The notes below the pieces were generated by a model, which had not been told where the DNA came from, searched no databases, and was given only the letters and a program-made list of their open reading frames with translations. From Oreohelix idahoensis (taxonomy: Eukaryota > Mollusca > Gastropoda > Stylommatophora > Oreohelicidae): a stretch of 64,000 nucleotides of DNA. Both the position numbers and the translations under genes were made by a program. Numbering within the stretch: the stretch's first letter is position 1; each line of letters opens with the position of its first letter. Location: NCBI GenBank assembly GCA_024509875.1, contig JAMPIV010012252.1:124001-188000 (forward strand), in the 5' to 3' direction. Shown in pieces: positions 43,716 through 53,966 of the stretch.

Positions 43716-45407
43716 GGAGTCATGACGAGTTACATGCCCAAATGAGGCAAGCTTTCGACGTTTCACTACTGATAAAAGTGGTTCTTGGTGGCCTGCATAG
43801 GTGTTTATTTTCTCTCTAACATAGACATTTGTTGTGTGCTCTTTATAGCAAATGCACAAAATTCTTCTAAAACATTTAAACTCGAAAGCCTGAATCCTTC
43901 GCTCCGTATCTGCAGTGAGTGTCCAGCCCTCACACCCATACAAGAGAATAGATAATACAAGTGATTTGTATAATTTGATCTTCACAGGAAAACTGATGTT
44001 ACTTTTCCAGATAACATTCAGCCTTGTCATGGCAGCTGAGGCCATTTCAAGTCTTGTATTGATTTCTTTACTTGATCTTCCATCACTACATATAGTGGAC
44101 CCGAGATATTTAAAGGTGTTAACTTCTTCTGACGTTTGCCCATTTAACGTAATGTTTGTCGGAACATGTTTCTTATCTCTATTCACCAATATCTTGCTTT
44201 TTTCTATATTAATTTCCATCCCATACTTTCTTGTTACTTTCTCCAGTCTAGAGGTAAGGTCTTGAAGTTCTGATTCTGTTTCAGCTATAAGATCAATATC
44301 ATCAGCAAAACGTAGATTGCAAAGAGGTCGGCCTCCAATCGATATGCTTGTTTTATAATCGTAGAGAGCCTTCTGCATAATATGTTCTAGATATATATTA
44401 AAAAGCACTGAGGACAGGATACATACCTGACGAACTCCTACAGTTGTTTTGAAAAATTCTCCAATGTCATTGCTTGCAAAAACAGCACTGCTTACATCCT
44501 TGTATAGTGCTTCAATGATATCTATGATGTTGGTATCAAAATTGAATTTTCTCATTATTTGCCATAAGCCTTCATGCCAGACTCCATCGAAGGCTTTTGT
44601 GAAATCAATGAAATTATGGTATAAATCGTGTTGATGCTGGAGATGTTTTTCGATCAGTAATCTAATATTGAAGACTTGTTCTGAGGTACTTCTTTTTGGT
44701 CTAAAGCCAGCCTGTTCCTCAGACAAGATTTCTTCTGATTTCTGTTTTATTCTGTTCAAAAGTATCCTTAACATCACATTACTTGGATGACTAATATGGC
44801 TAATGGTTCTGTAGTTCTTGCACATTTTTAGATTTCCTTTCTTTGGAAGCGGTATTACTAATGACTGCGTCCACTCTTTTGGCCATTTTTTTGTACTCCA
44901 TATCTTCTGGCAAATTGTTGTCATGATTTTTACTATATCTGGTCCCCTATATTTCAAGAGCTCTGCTGGGATATTATCCACACCCGGTGACTTCCCTCCT
45001 TTCAACGAACATATAGCCTCTGCCACTTCTTCCCGTAATATTGCTGCATTTCCGAGTTCCCTGTTTTCGCACTGAATGTTGTTTAATATGCTATAGTCAG
45101 TGTCGAGTTTACAGTTATATAAATCTTTACAATATTCTGTCCACCTTCTCATTACAGCTGTTTTTTCGATGAGCAGAGCCCCATTGCTATCTTCTATGAC
45201 AGTTACCCTGGGCTGTTGGGGTTTTGATAGTCTTCTTAATGTGTCAAAAGCTGCCTTGCTGTTACCTTTTCTTAGCCCCGTATTAATGGACTCACATTGA
45301 TCAGCTACCCATTTTTCTTTGGCCTGTTTCATTTTCTTTCTAATATTTTTATTCACCATACTGTATTGCCACGCTGCTTCAGGAACCTCTTTCTTAACCT
45401 TTGTCAT
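43701..45407 (-). CDS. LINE reverse transcriptase ORF, 568 codons
   Basis: Long open frame from an internal Met. RT motifs in order: SLKGGKSPGVDNIPAELLKY (palm start), WPKEWTQSLVIPLPKKG, GFRPKRSTSEQVFNIRLLIE, FIDFTKAFDGVWH (first catalytic Asp), GVRQVCILSSVLFNIYLEHI and LRFADDIDLI (catalytic Asp pair). The thumb follows (FKYLGSTICSDG), then LYGCEGWTLTADTERRIQAF and FGHVTRHDS, where the insertion begins. The last four codons (CGGF) and the stop belong to the insertion. Sequence upstream to about 45560 is LINE-like but has a stop. Small departures from consensus (RQV for RQG, LSS for LSP) hint at decay. Confidence 0.85.
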   Translation of the reverse strand: MTKVKKEVPEAAWQYSMVNKNIRKKMKQAKEKWVADQCESINTGLRKGNSKAAFDTLRRLSKPQQPRVTVIEDSNGALLIEKTAVMRRWTEYCKDLYNCKLDTDYSILNNIQCENRELGNAAILREEVAEAICSLKGGKSPGVDNIPAELLKYRGPDIVKIMTTICQKIWSTKKWPKEWTQSLVIPLPKKGNLKMCKNYRTISHISHPSNVMLRILLNRIKQKSEEILSEEQAGFRPKRSTSEQVFNIRLLIEKHLQHQHDLYHNFIDFTKAFDGVWHEGLWQIMRKFNFDTNIIDIIEALYKDVSSAVFASNDIGEFFKTTVGVRQVCILSSVLFNIYLEHIMQKALYDYKTSISIGGRPLCNLRFADDIDLIAETESELQDLTSRLEKVTRKYGMEINIEKSKILVNRDKKHVPTNITLNGQTSEEVNTFKYLGSTICSDGRSSKEINTRLEMASAAMTRLNVIWKSNISFPVKIKLYKSLVLSILLYGCEGWTLTADTERRIQAFEFKCFRRILCICYKEHTTNVYVREKINTYAGHQEPLLSVVKRRKLASFGHVTRHDSCGGF

Positions 45408-45559
45408 TTCCCGCCGTGTATCACATAACTTCAGAATGTCATCTGTAACCCATGGTTTGTTTAGTTTTAATTACTCCCCAGCAAATCTTCTATATTTTAA
45501 TCTTGGCGTCTTCCTCTGCTGGAAATTGAAATGGAAGTCACGAGTTTCAACCGCTCGTT

Positions 45560-46230
45560 GACTTATAATAAAAATTCCTGCCTACCCGAAAGTTAATTTC
45601 GCTAGTTTATTTTTGTTACAACCAATCACAGTTTATGCTAATTTATTTTTCAATTAAAAGCTTATAACCTTTTATGACGTCATATTTTAGTATATTTTCA
45701 TATAGGCAGAGTTATGATTATTGACATTGTCATATATGGTTGTGTAACTAATTATTGTTGACTACACCGGACATAATTATATCATATGACTTGCACTAAT
45801 TCCACCACATGGTTATATTCAATACAGACTAAAATTGTGTCAAACTCAGTTATTTTTAAACGGCCCTTGGCGACCACGCTGACGAGAATTTTAATTGGGA
45901 ATGCTGAAAAAGTACCTTTGATCCAGGGTTCACCGTGATTTTAAATGCCGGGAGGGGGGAGGGGGGAGGGGGGGGGAAGATCTAGTCCGAAATGTTCCTA
46001 TTTGAAAAAGTCATACTTCGCCCTCCACCTCGCAGTCGCCTAAAAATATATCAGTAGATCGGGATCGACTGATTTCCGACCCCCCTGCCCTGATCTAGAT
46101 CCTGTCATCAGTTCCACATTAGGGATTTTGCAAAACCATTTCAATCCTTTTCTTCTAGGCAAGCATATATCGCCTGTGTGTTAATTTATCACAGCGTATG
46201 GTTACAGAATGAACCTGCGAATATTAAAGG
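45560..46230. other. Spacer with a small LINE fragment before element B
   Basis: About 46104-46170 (GTCATCAGTTCCACATTAGG) matches 59063-59130 and belongs to the RTE-like LINE at 58-61 kb. The rest shows nothing; a G-rich run lies at 45950-45977. Confidence 0.5.
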
Positions 46231-46235
46231 GAGTC

Positions 46236-47794
46236 TGTTGCGCACATATCCTTTTGTGTGACGCACAGATTACTGTTGGTACGCATACAAATGTAAAATG
46301 TATTTATTTGTCTGATAAAAATATATTTATCTTTGAATTCACGATTCTTAATCTAAGGGACAGAACTCAGATTAGTCGATGTGTATTCATTCTATGAGTT
46401 ATCTGTTCTTGTATCTTTCCTGAATATCGAACTTGGCGTATGAATCTAGACTTATGTCATATTTTGTGTCTGGTATAGCCAGAAACAGATTATTCTTGTT
46501 TAGGTTTATGCAGGGATGTTTATGATCCGAATCTATGTTTACTCCTTGTCTGTTTGAGACGATTCGGTCTTATATCGTGTTATCTTTGTATGTCTATGTC
46601 GGACTATTTTCCTTGTACTGTACTTTGGGGTCAGGCACTTTCGGCGCATGAAGATACGTTAGGGAGTTCTTCGGCGATGAAGGAGCCTGGCGGGACGTCA
46701 TGTCTTAGACCTGTCCAAAGTCTGTGATCTCTATGATTTATTATGGGAACGAAGATAGTTTCTTCTAGGATTGTTAAGTCCATGAGTTCCCCAGTGTTGA
46801 TTCAGTAACGCCAGGAGAGCGTTTGTGTTTGCTAGTGTATTTCCTATGCCAAGGTAAAAGAACTGTTCACTGAACTCTTTCATTCCTAGGCTCGAATGGG
46901 CAGATGTCTATATGAATTTACCTATGTCTATATGTCTGAACGACATGTTATCTAGCAGCACCGAATATGTTTATATGCAGCAATTATGAGGACAGAATAT
47001 GCTGATACCAGTAGAAACATTTGTGTTTATTAGCAAAGCTTCTATTGAAGATTTGCTATACATCCGTATAGTGAGCGATGCTCAACAGGGAACCAGAAGC
47101 CATTTTGGACCCTAACTTTTTGTCGATCATCAATCAGAGAACGGGGATGCCCCTTATTATCCGGTGATGATTAAGAGATCACAGCTATAAAGAAAACCCA
47201 ATACTGGTGGCTTAATATTGTCTTCACATAGATTTGCTGAACTTTACCTAAAGGAATCTTCGCTAGAAAAGAGGTCCTGTTTAGGAGTCATGTTTGAACA
47301 GTATTTATTAACTGACATGCTCGGTCAGTAAGGCCTGATGATTGTATTGATAAACAGTGGAAATCTAAGTGCTTGTCTACAGATGTTCCATTGCAATGTT
47401 ATTCAACATGAATGCTAACTTATGATGGTAGACCATTGATCAACAATATGCTATTTATGTCGACCTGTGTTCCTGTAACGATGTTCGTATTGTCTAAGTG
47501 TGTACGTCCTATTAAACAGTATGAAACGACCACAGTAGTCCAGCCATCATTGACTTCCACCTGTGATTGGAGTGAGTGTCCTGTGCACCTGTCGAACTGT
47601 CATGCATTCGCGTTTGTCATTATTGATGTTCACACTCACTCACTACATCAGAATATACGCACCTAACAGTACACCTTGTCAGGGCCCCAACAGTCGGTAA
47701 CCTGACCCATTTACAGAACATTTTGACTGGACGAGCTATATCACAAAAAAACCAGTCCATGTCAATCTGGTGCAAGAAATAAGCTGGTTTATCA
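46236..47794 (+). repeat. Element B 5' LTR
   Basis: Begins TGTTGCGCACAT and ends GCTGGTTTATCA. TATAAAG is at 47186-47192 and is conserved in the 3' LTR. An 84-codon frame near 47412 occurs in both LTRs but has no recognisable protein features. Confidence 0.9.
47186..47192 (+). promoter_or_regulatory. Candidate TATA box in element B LTR
   Basis: TATAAAG is present at the same position in both LTR copies (also 55385-55391). Confidence 0.35.
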
Positions 47795-47797
47795 ATG

Positions 47798-47812
47798 TGG
47801 TGGCACTTTACC
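47798..47812 (+). promoter_or_regulatory. Candidate primer-binding site of element B
   Basis: TGGTGGCACTTTACC begins three bases after the LTR. It shares TGGTGGC with element A. TTATCAATGTGGT is repeated downstream at about 47827-47839, a partial duplication of the LTR-primer-site junction. Confidence 0.45.
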
Positions 47813-48972
47813 AAGCATATTGCAGCTTATCAATGTGGTAGGCCAGCTTTCTGGGTCAATCTGCGCAGTGGACATTTTGAGAAGTCAGCTACTGAGACCA
47901 GACCGTTTCCTGTGGCCTGATACGACACACCAGCAGTACAACTCTACAGTCGATGTCAGCATGACCTGCCCTATTGATCGTATGCAGTAAAAAGGTCAGC
48001 GCTCGTTGAACAGACGGTGTTTACAGAAAACAAACAGCATTACACATCAAAGTTGGAGCATATTTTTGACTGTGTTTGCGAAATGTACAGTGCAACTGAA
48101 GCGAGAAGTCCTACTTGTGATTCTTAGGAACTGTAAACGGTGGATTTTCCTGCACTGCCATAGTTTGTGTTGAACTTTAATAATTTAGGCCAGAAGTAAT
48201 TGTTTAATAAAGTACCATAATAAAGTACCATTATAACTGAGCCTTCTATCTGCAACACATTCTACCTGCAACACATTTAATTATATTATATGTATTTATG
48301 CTATATGTATATTTATGTTTACATGTTTATATGTGATATTTGTGTATATTTCTGTGGGCGGTTGGTGAGGTGACTAGTATAGGGTATACCGAGTCATATT
48401 GGTCCTATATTAGTGTTCTGTAGGGAGTAATTTTCTTAATTGAAAATTTGCTAGCGACAATCTGTTGCTATTTTTTGTTAGCTGTGAAGACTGTACTAAT
48501 CATTGTTTTGATATTTTTTCTGTTCTTTAGTTTTGTTTTGGTTTGTTTGTATTTGTAGGTCTCATCTTTCCTATAATACAGTTCTATACAACTTTATATT
48601 TAAATACTGTGACGTCATTTGTTTTGTTTATTCCCTTGCAGTTGTCATCACAGATTCTGTGATTATTTTCATTGATTTCCCTATTTGATTTATTTGATTT
48701 CTGCAAATATTTGTACTTTATGTATGTTGTTGGTTGACATATACTATAAAATATACTTGATCATACACTACTAGCTGTGTAGTGAACTTATTAGAAAGAA
48801 TCAACTGAGGATTAATTGCTTTTATTTTAGGTACACAACTGATTATACAAGACCTTATTTAAAGGCTTGTTTCCAACAGAGATTGGGATAAAGGGAGCTG
48901 ATTATTCAAGCTATATTGTTTCCATTTATTTGGAGATAGATTTCATTATTGCTATTTCAGGTATCTAGTCAC
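47813..48972 (+). other. Untranslated leader of element B
   Basis: From about 48280 it aligns with element A's leader (2700-3100) in T-rich blocks. It contains the uninterrupted equivalent of the LINE insertion site in element A (AGAGATTGGGATAAAG at 48878). The last bases before the gag ATG include GCTATTTCAG (48951-48960), a possible splice acceptor. Confidence 0.6.
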
Positions 48973-49791
48973 ATGTCGACTTTAGATTACTTCATTGAGT
49001 TAGGGAAATCCCTAGGCAAGACTGGTGATAAGTTAGAGGAGTATGCTACCAGTCAATTTGAAAAAGCACAAAAGGCGGAAGAGAAAAAACAAAAAGCCGA
49101 GGATAAAAGAATGGAATTAGAATTTGAGCAAAAGAAATTGCAGATGCAAGTAGACGAAAGGAGATTCCAAATGGAAATGGAAAAACAAAATAAAGAAGCT
49201 GAAGCTGAACAAAAGAGATTAGACAGTGAAGCTGAACAAAAGAGATTAGACAGAGAAGCTGAACAAAAGAGATTAGACAGTGAAGCTGAACAAAAAAGAT
49301 TAGACAGAGAAGCTGAAGCTGAACAAAAGAGATTAGACAAAGAAGCTGAACAAAAGAGATTAGACAGAGAAGCTGAAGCTGAACAAAAGAGATTAGACAA
49401 AGAAGCTGAACAAAAGAGATTAGACAGAGAAGCTGAAGCCGAGGAGAGAAAGGCAAAAAGAGAACATGAGGAAAAACTGTTAGCATTTGAGTTAGAAAAA
49501 TTGACATTGACAAATATGGGTATTGCTAATCAGTCAACTGGTAATAATGGTAAACCTTTTACTTATAAGGTCAAGGTACCACCGTTCAATCCTTCCAGTG
49601 ACGATATTACATTCTGGCTGGATCGTTTTGAACGTTCTTGCCGAACTCATAATGTGGATAAATCACAGTATGCTAATCAATTGTCAGAAAATTTGAAAGG
49701 TGATTCTCTTACAAGTTTAAGTTTGGTTGAAGAGACTGACAAAGATAATTATGATGTTATCAGAGCAGCTTTATTGAAAAATATCAATTAA
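48973..49791 (+). pseudogene. Element B gag, N-terminal part (coiled coil and start of capsid), frame-broken
   Basis: I choose the ATG at 48973 (MSTLDYFIELGKSLGKTGDK) because elements A and the 12.5-kb remnant start at the same place; the frame is open further upstream but only from a TTG codon. Residues about 30-175 form a charged coiled coil built from repeated AEQKRLDxE units (27- and 33-base repeats, 49196-49440). A linker and KVKVPPFNPSSDDITFWLDR, with RFERSCR following, mark the start of the capsid domain, which assembles the particle. The frame stops at 49791 within the capsid, and homology continues in the -1 frame (EEGYRILFKKMVPESG). A single lost base is the simplest cause, because the related gag at 11.6-11.9 kb shows no break here. 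Confidence 0.85.
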
Positions 49792-52700
49792 CAGAGGAAG
49801 GTTACCGTATTTTGTTTAAGAAAATGGTACCTGAATCAGGGGTAGAATTCTCAGAATTCATTGCAAGGACACGTCTTACATTTAATCGTTGGATTGAGTT
49901 GTCCAAAACAGAAAAGACATATGAAGCCCGTATGGACTTGTTGCTCAGGGACAAGATTATGTCAAGTATAAATAAACCATTCCTTGAATTCCTACATGAG
50001 CGTAAACCCAAGACACTAAAAGAAATGCAAGAATATTGTGACCAATACGTCACGGCACATACGGACGTAGCTTTTAGCAATGCTAAAGTTAAAGAAAGTA
50101 TGCCAGTTGCATCAGCAACACCATACAACCCTAATTATTCACACAAATTTCAGGGACCACAAAACAGGTATGATAAAAAGGGTAACCATAATAGTTATCA
50201 AAACCAAGGTAACCAATCATTTCAGGGTTCTTCTGCGAAGAACTGGAGACGAGCCGACAGCCCTCGATTCAGGGGTGGTCATAATTATAGAAATTTCCGC
50301 AGAGGAAGTCATTATAGAAACTATCCAAGTCATCCATCATGGAGACAACAAGATCATAATTATAGAGATACTCATTATAATGAATATGATAATGGTAACC
50401 ATGAGAACTATGACTCAAACCCAAATAGGGGTTACAATAGAGGAAACAATAATGATTACAGAGGCAATAATAATCGAGGTAGATCACAATACAAAAAACA
50501 CAAATCACATTATCAGGCAAACTCTGCACAGCAAGAGTCACATGAAGCCTATAAACAGACTAAAGATAATAATGACGCTAATAATATGGCATGTTCCGCT
50601 TTTGATTTCGGGAGAGCATCTCAGTGCCCCCAATGCAAAACATTATTTGAACCAACTACGGTGTCCACTTTAAGTTGTGGCCATCCTCTTCCCGCTCTTC
50701 CTGCGTCAGTCGCGCATGATGGAAGAGGTTCTCTTGTCTTACATAAAGGTTTAGTAAATGACAATCTAGTCTCAGTTCTTTTTGATTCTGGATGCACCAC
50801 AATTGGTGTTAGGCAGTCACTTGTAGATCCTTCTCGTGCCACTGGAAAAGTAGTCAAATGTGTAACATTTGGCGGTACCTTAGAGAAATACTCTACTGCT
50901 ATCATTAGGATTGCTACTCCTTTCTTTACAGGAGATGTACACGCATGTCTTCTGCCGAATCCGATCGCTGATCTTATCATCGGTCGTATTCACGGAGTCA
51001 AAGAATGCACTCCGCAACAAATTTCCGTTTGGGAAAAACAAAATATGCAAACTGCTAATGCTGTAGTCACTAGAGCTCAGGCTGTTAATATGCCTCAAAC
51101 TTCATCTACTGAAGATAATGAAGTGCATAACCAAGATGATCCCTTGGTAATTTCTCGTGACTCGTTTATAAAACAGCAAGAAGAGGATCCGACTGTAAAG
51201 AAATTCTTCACTCTTGCAACAAAAGGTGATCCGAATAAAGATACAAATCGTAAATCTTGGATTACAATGAGGAATGGCGTACTTGTACGTATGGTGCAAG
51301 ACTCCGCTAAGTCAAGTCATTCTCAGATTCTTGTTCCCAAGAATTTGAGAGTTAAAATTGTGCAGCACGCTCACGACTCTCAGTGTGCTGGACATATGGG
51401 TTTTTCCCGTACAAAGTCAAGAGTTCTGGCGGCTTTCTTTTGGCCTTTTGTGAACAAAGACAAACGGATTTATTGTCGATCTTGTATAGTATGTCAAGAA
51501 GTCAAATCCAAAGGTCCACGCCATGCTGCACCTAATCAGGCTGCAGACATCCCTATTCGACCATTTCAGAAAATAGCGATAGACATCATTGGTCCATTCA
51601 AGATCAGATCTGCTAGAGGACATCAGTTTATCTTAACGTGTGTGGACATGTGCACACGTTGGCCAGAGGCTATTCCTCTGAAGAGCATTACTACTGCTGA
51701 CATTGCAGATGCTCTTTGGCTTATATTTTCTCGTCTGGGATTCCCCGGAGAAATATTATCAGACCATGGCACCCAAATAATATCGGATACCATGTCTCAA
51801 GTAATGTCTACTCTGCAGATAGAGAGATCTTTGAGTAGTATCTATCATCCTATGTCCAATGGGATGGTCCAACGGCTTAATAGAACACTCAAAAACTTAC
51901 TAGGGAAGATAACTGAGGATCATCCTCAAGATTGGGACAGGGTTTTACCCGGGGCCCTCTTTGCTTACAGAGAGGTCCCCAATGAAGATACAGGATTTTC
52001 TCCCTTTGAACTTGTCTTTGGCGCGCGACCGCGCGGCCCTATGTCTTTGCTTCATGATCTCATAACCGCTGATAATATTACCAATGACACAAAATCTTCT
52101 TACGAATATGTCATCGCGCTGAGACAAAAGATTATCGAAGCATGCAAATTGGCAACTTCTTCTTCTGAATTTGCTAAGCAGAAAGCAAGACAATTTGCCA
52201 ATAAGAAAAGAACCTTACGACAACTTTGTCCTGGTGACAAAGCATTTGTTGTGCTACCTTGTAGGGAAAACCGACTTCTTATTTATTGGAAAGGTCCGTA
52301 CGATATAATCTCGAAAATTTCCGATGTTGACTACATTGTCGATATTGATGGAAAGCATAAAACCTTCCACATCAATATGCTTACGGAATTCCATGAACGT
52401 CCGGATTATTTACAGCCTTTTTTCCAGGCAACGGACGATTCACCAGTCCAACAGGGTCATTACTCATCACTGTCTGTAATACAAGATGAGGAAACAAGTT
52501 TTTCGGATGTTAATCTTCCGCTTCCGATGATTCCACTTCATTCTAGTGAATCATGGAAAAATGTTACTGTCTCTCCTGATTTATCTCTAGGAAAACAGCG
52601 ACAGGTTTCAGTTATGTTACAAACATTTCAGGATGTCCTCACTGACATTCCTGGACAAACTCGTGTCATTGAACATGACATTATTCTAACTGACCATAAT

Positions 52701-53966
52701 CCTATTAGGGTCAGACCTTATCCTATCCCTATACATTTTCAAGCACAGGTTGAGAAGGAGTTGGATGAGATGATGGATTTAAAAATAATTGAACCATCCA
52801 CTTCTGCAAATTCTTCGCCGATGGTTATTGTTCGAAAAAAAGACAATAACATACGTCTTTGCGTTGACTATCGCAAATTGAATCAAGTTACGAAGTTTGA
52901 TGCTGAACCTATGCCTTTACTAGAAGAGCTACTTACTAGGCTTTCTAAATCTCATTTTTTCACTAAACTAGATTTGTCTAAAGGATATTGGCAAGTTCCT
53001 TTATCTGAACGCGCCAAACCAATTACGGCTTTTTCTACACCTAGAGGCCTTTTTCAATGGAATTTCATGCCTTTCGGCCTTATGAACGCACCAGCTAGAT
53101 TCGTACGCATGATGCGTCGAATCCTATCTTATCGGTCAGATATCATCGCGTACCTAGACGACATCTGTCTTTTCAGCGATACTTGGGAAGATCACTATTC
53201 GGGGTTAGTTGAATTACTATCTACTTTACGCGAGTATAACCTGACAGCGAAACCCTCTAAAGCCTACATTGGTTTTAGTGAAATTCCTTTCCTAGGCCAT
53301 CGTGTTGGTCATGGTTTCCTAAAGACAGAGGACCATAATATCACTAAGATACTTAACATCTCTATTCCTAAGACTAAAAAGCAAGTGCGAAGTCTCTTAG
53401 GTCTTATTCAATTTTATGGAAGATTCATTTCGAATCTATCCTCTATCATGGCACCTCTTTCTACACTACTGAAGAAAGGGTCGCCTAATATGGTCCACTG
53501 GTCACAGGAATGCCAATCATCTTTGGATAAGATTAAAAATGTGTTTTCAACACCACCTATTTTAGTGTTACCTACTACATATAAGACATTTGTTCTTCGT
53601 AGTGACGCTTCATCCACTGGGATTGGAGCGGCACTAATGCAAGATTACTCTGGAACTCTGCATCCTGTAATGTATATCTCCAGAAAACGTAATGCTGCAG
53701 AAAGGAATTATTCGGTTTTAGACCGCGAACTATTGGCTATGGTATGGTCAATTCTCAAACTACAAAGATTCCTTCTAGGCGCACATTTCATAGTAGAAAC
53801 CGATCAGAAAGCTCTTACGGCTATACAGAGTAAGAATTTGAAGAGCTCGAGGTCTACTCGATATGCAATTGCTCTTCAACCTTTTCATTTCTCTGTGCGA
53901 GCTATTCGTGGATCAGATAATGTGATGGCAGACATTTTGTCTAGATGCCCACATGATTCCACTTAA
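49788..53966 (+). CDS. Element B gag C-terminus - protease - integrase - RT - RNase H
   Basis: One frame, 1384 codons counted from 49812 (TTG; no ATG). The capsid remainder has RWIELSKTEKT and FLEFLHERKPKTLKEM. A basic Asn/Gly/Arg/Tyr-rich region (residues about 100-240) replaces the usual CCHC knuckle. CPQCKTLF...LSCGH (residues 272-290) may bind zinc. Protease has LFDSGC (Asp325) and DLIIGR. Integrase has H521, H528, C558, C561, Asp591, Asp651 and Gln687 where Glu is expected, then a GPY/F-like module (WKGPYDII). RT has LDLSKGYWQVP and YLDD (Asp1116/1117). RNase H has LRSDASSTG, LDRELLAMVW and ETDQKAL. All products act in the particle or preintegration complex; the integrase is probably inactive. 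Confidence 0.92.
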   Translation, partial: LTEEGYRILFKKMVPESGVEFSEFIARTRLTFNRWIELSKTEKTYEARMDLLLRDKIMSSINKPFLEFLHERKPKTLKEMQEYCDQYVTAHTDVAFSNAKVKESMPVASATPYNPNYSHKFQGPQNRYDKKGNHNSYQNQGNQSFQGSSAKNWRRADSPRFRGGHNYRNFRRGSHYRNYPSHPSWRQQDHNYRDTHYNEYDNGNHENYDSNPNRGYNRGNNNDYRGNNNRGRSQYKKHKSHYQANSAQQESHEAYKQTKDNNDANNMACSAFDFGRASQCPQCKTLFEPTTVSTLSCGHPLPALPASVAHDGRGSLVLHKGLVNDNLVSVLFDSGCTTIGVRQSLVDPSRATGKVVKCVTFGGTLEKYSTAIIRIATPFFTGDVHACLLPNPIADLIIGRIHGVKECTPQQISVWEKQNMQTANAVVTRAQAVNMPQTSSTEDNEVHNQDDPLVISRDSFIKQQEEDPTVKKFFTLATKGDPNKDTNRKSWITMRNGVLVRMVQDSAKSSHSQILVPKNLRVKIVQHAHDSQCAGHMGFSRTKSRVLAAFFWPFVNKDKRIYCRSCIVCQEVKSKGPRHAAPNQAADIPIRPFQKIAIDIIGPFKIRSARGHQFILTCVDMCTRWPEAIPLKSITTADIADALWLIFSRLGFPGEILSDHGTQIISDTMSQVMSTLQIERSLSSIYHPMSNGMVQRLNRTLKNLLGKITEDHPQDWDRVLPGALFAYREVPNEDTGFSPFELVFGARPRGPMSLLHDLITADNITNDTKSSYEYVIALRQKIIEACKLATSSSEFAKQKARQFANKKRTLRQLCPGDKAFVVLPCRENRLLIYWKGPYDIISKISDVDYIVDIDGKHKTFHINMLTEFHERPDYLQPFFQATDDSPVQQGHYSSLSVIQDEETSFSDVNLPLPMIPLHSSESWKNVTVSPDLSLGKQRQVSVMLQTFQDVLTDIPGQTRVIEHDIILTDHNPIRVRPYPIPIHFQAQVEKELDEMMDLKIIEPSTSANSSPMVIVRKKDNNIRLCVDYRKLNQVTKFDAEPMPLLEELLTRLSKSHFFTKLDLSKGYWQVPLSERAKPITAFSTPRGLFQWNFMPFGLMNAPARFVRMMRRILSYRSDIIAYLDDICLFSDTWEDHYSGLVELLSTLREYNLTAKPSKAYIGFSEIPFLGHRVGHGFLKTEDHNITKILNISIPKTKKQVRSLLGLIQFYGRFISNLSSIMAPLSTLLKKGSPNMVHWSQECQSSLDKIKNVFSTPPILVLPTTYKTFVLRSDASSTGIGAALMQDYSGTLHPVMYISRKRNAAERNYSVLDRELLAMVWSILKLQRFLLGAHFIVETDQKALTAIQSKNLKSSRSTRYAIALQPFHFSVRAIRGSDNVMADILSRCPHDST

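Larger units (their letters stand above)
41455..45560 (-). mobile_element. LINE (RTE-like) split by a 2-kb TG...CA insertion
   Basis: In minus orientation the LINE runs from about 45560 to 43716, resumes at 41684, and ends at 41455 with a GATGATGA tail. The insertion 41685-43715 is flanked by GGAGT on both sides. Codons on both sides join in frame when the insertion is ignored. It is 5'-truncated, with no endonuclease. Comparable 3' tails (GAT repeats) occur on the LINEs at 38215 and 39845. Confidence 0.8.

Noticed and set aside
47412..47666. 84-codon ORF present twice (also 55611-55865)
   Set aside because: Both copies lie in the LTRs of element B and are alike because the LTRs are young. 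No protein feature is visible.
48949..48972. Gag start at 48949
   Set aside because: The first codon there is TTG; the ATG at 48973 aligns with the gag starts of the related copies.
49780..49800. Programmed -1 frameshift site in gag
   Set aside because: No X-XXY-YYZ heptamer, and the break is inside the capsid domain, not at a gag-pol boundary. Kept only as a frame break.
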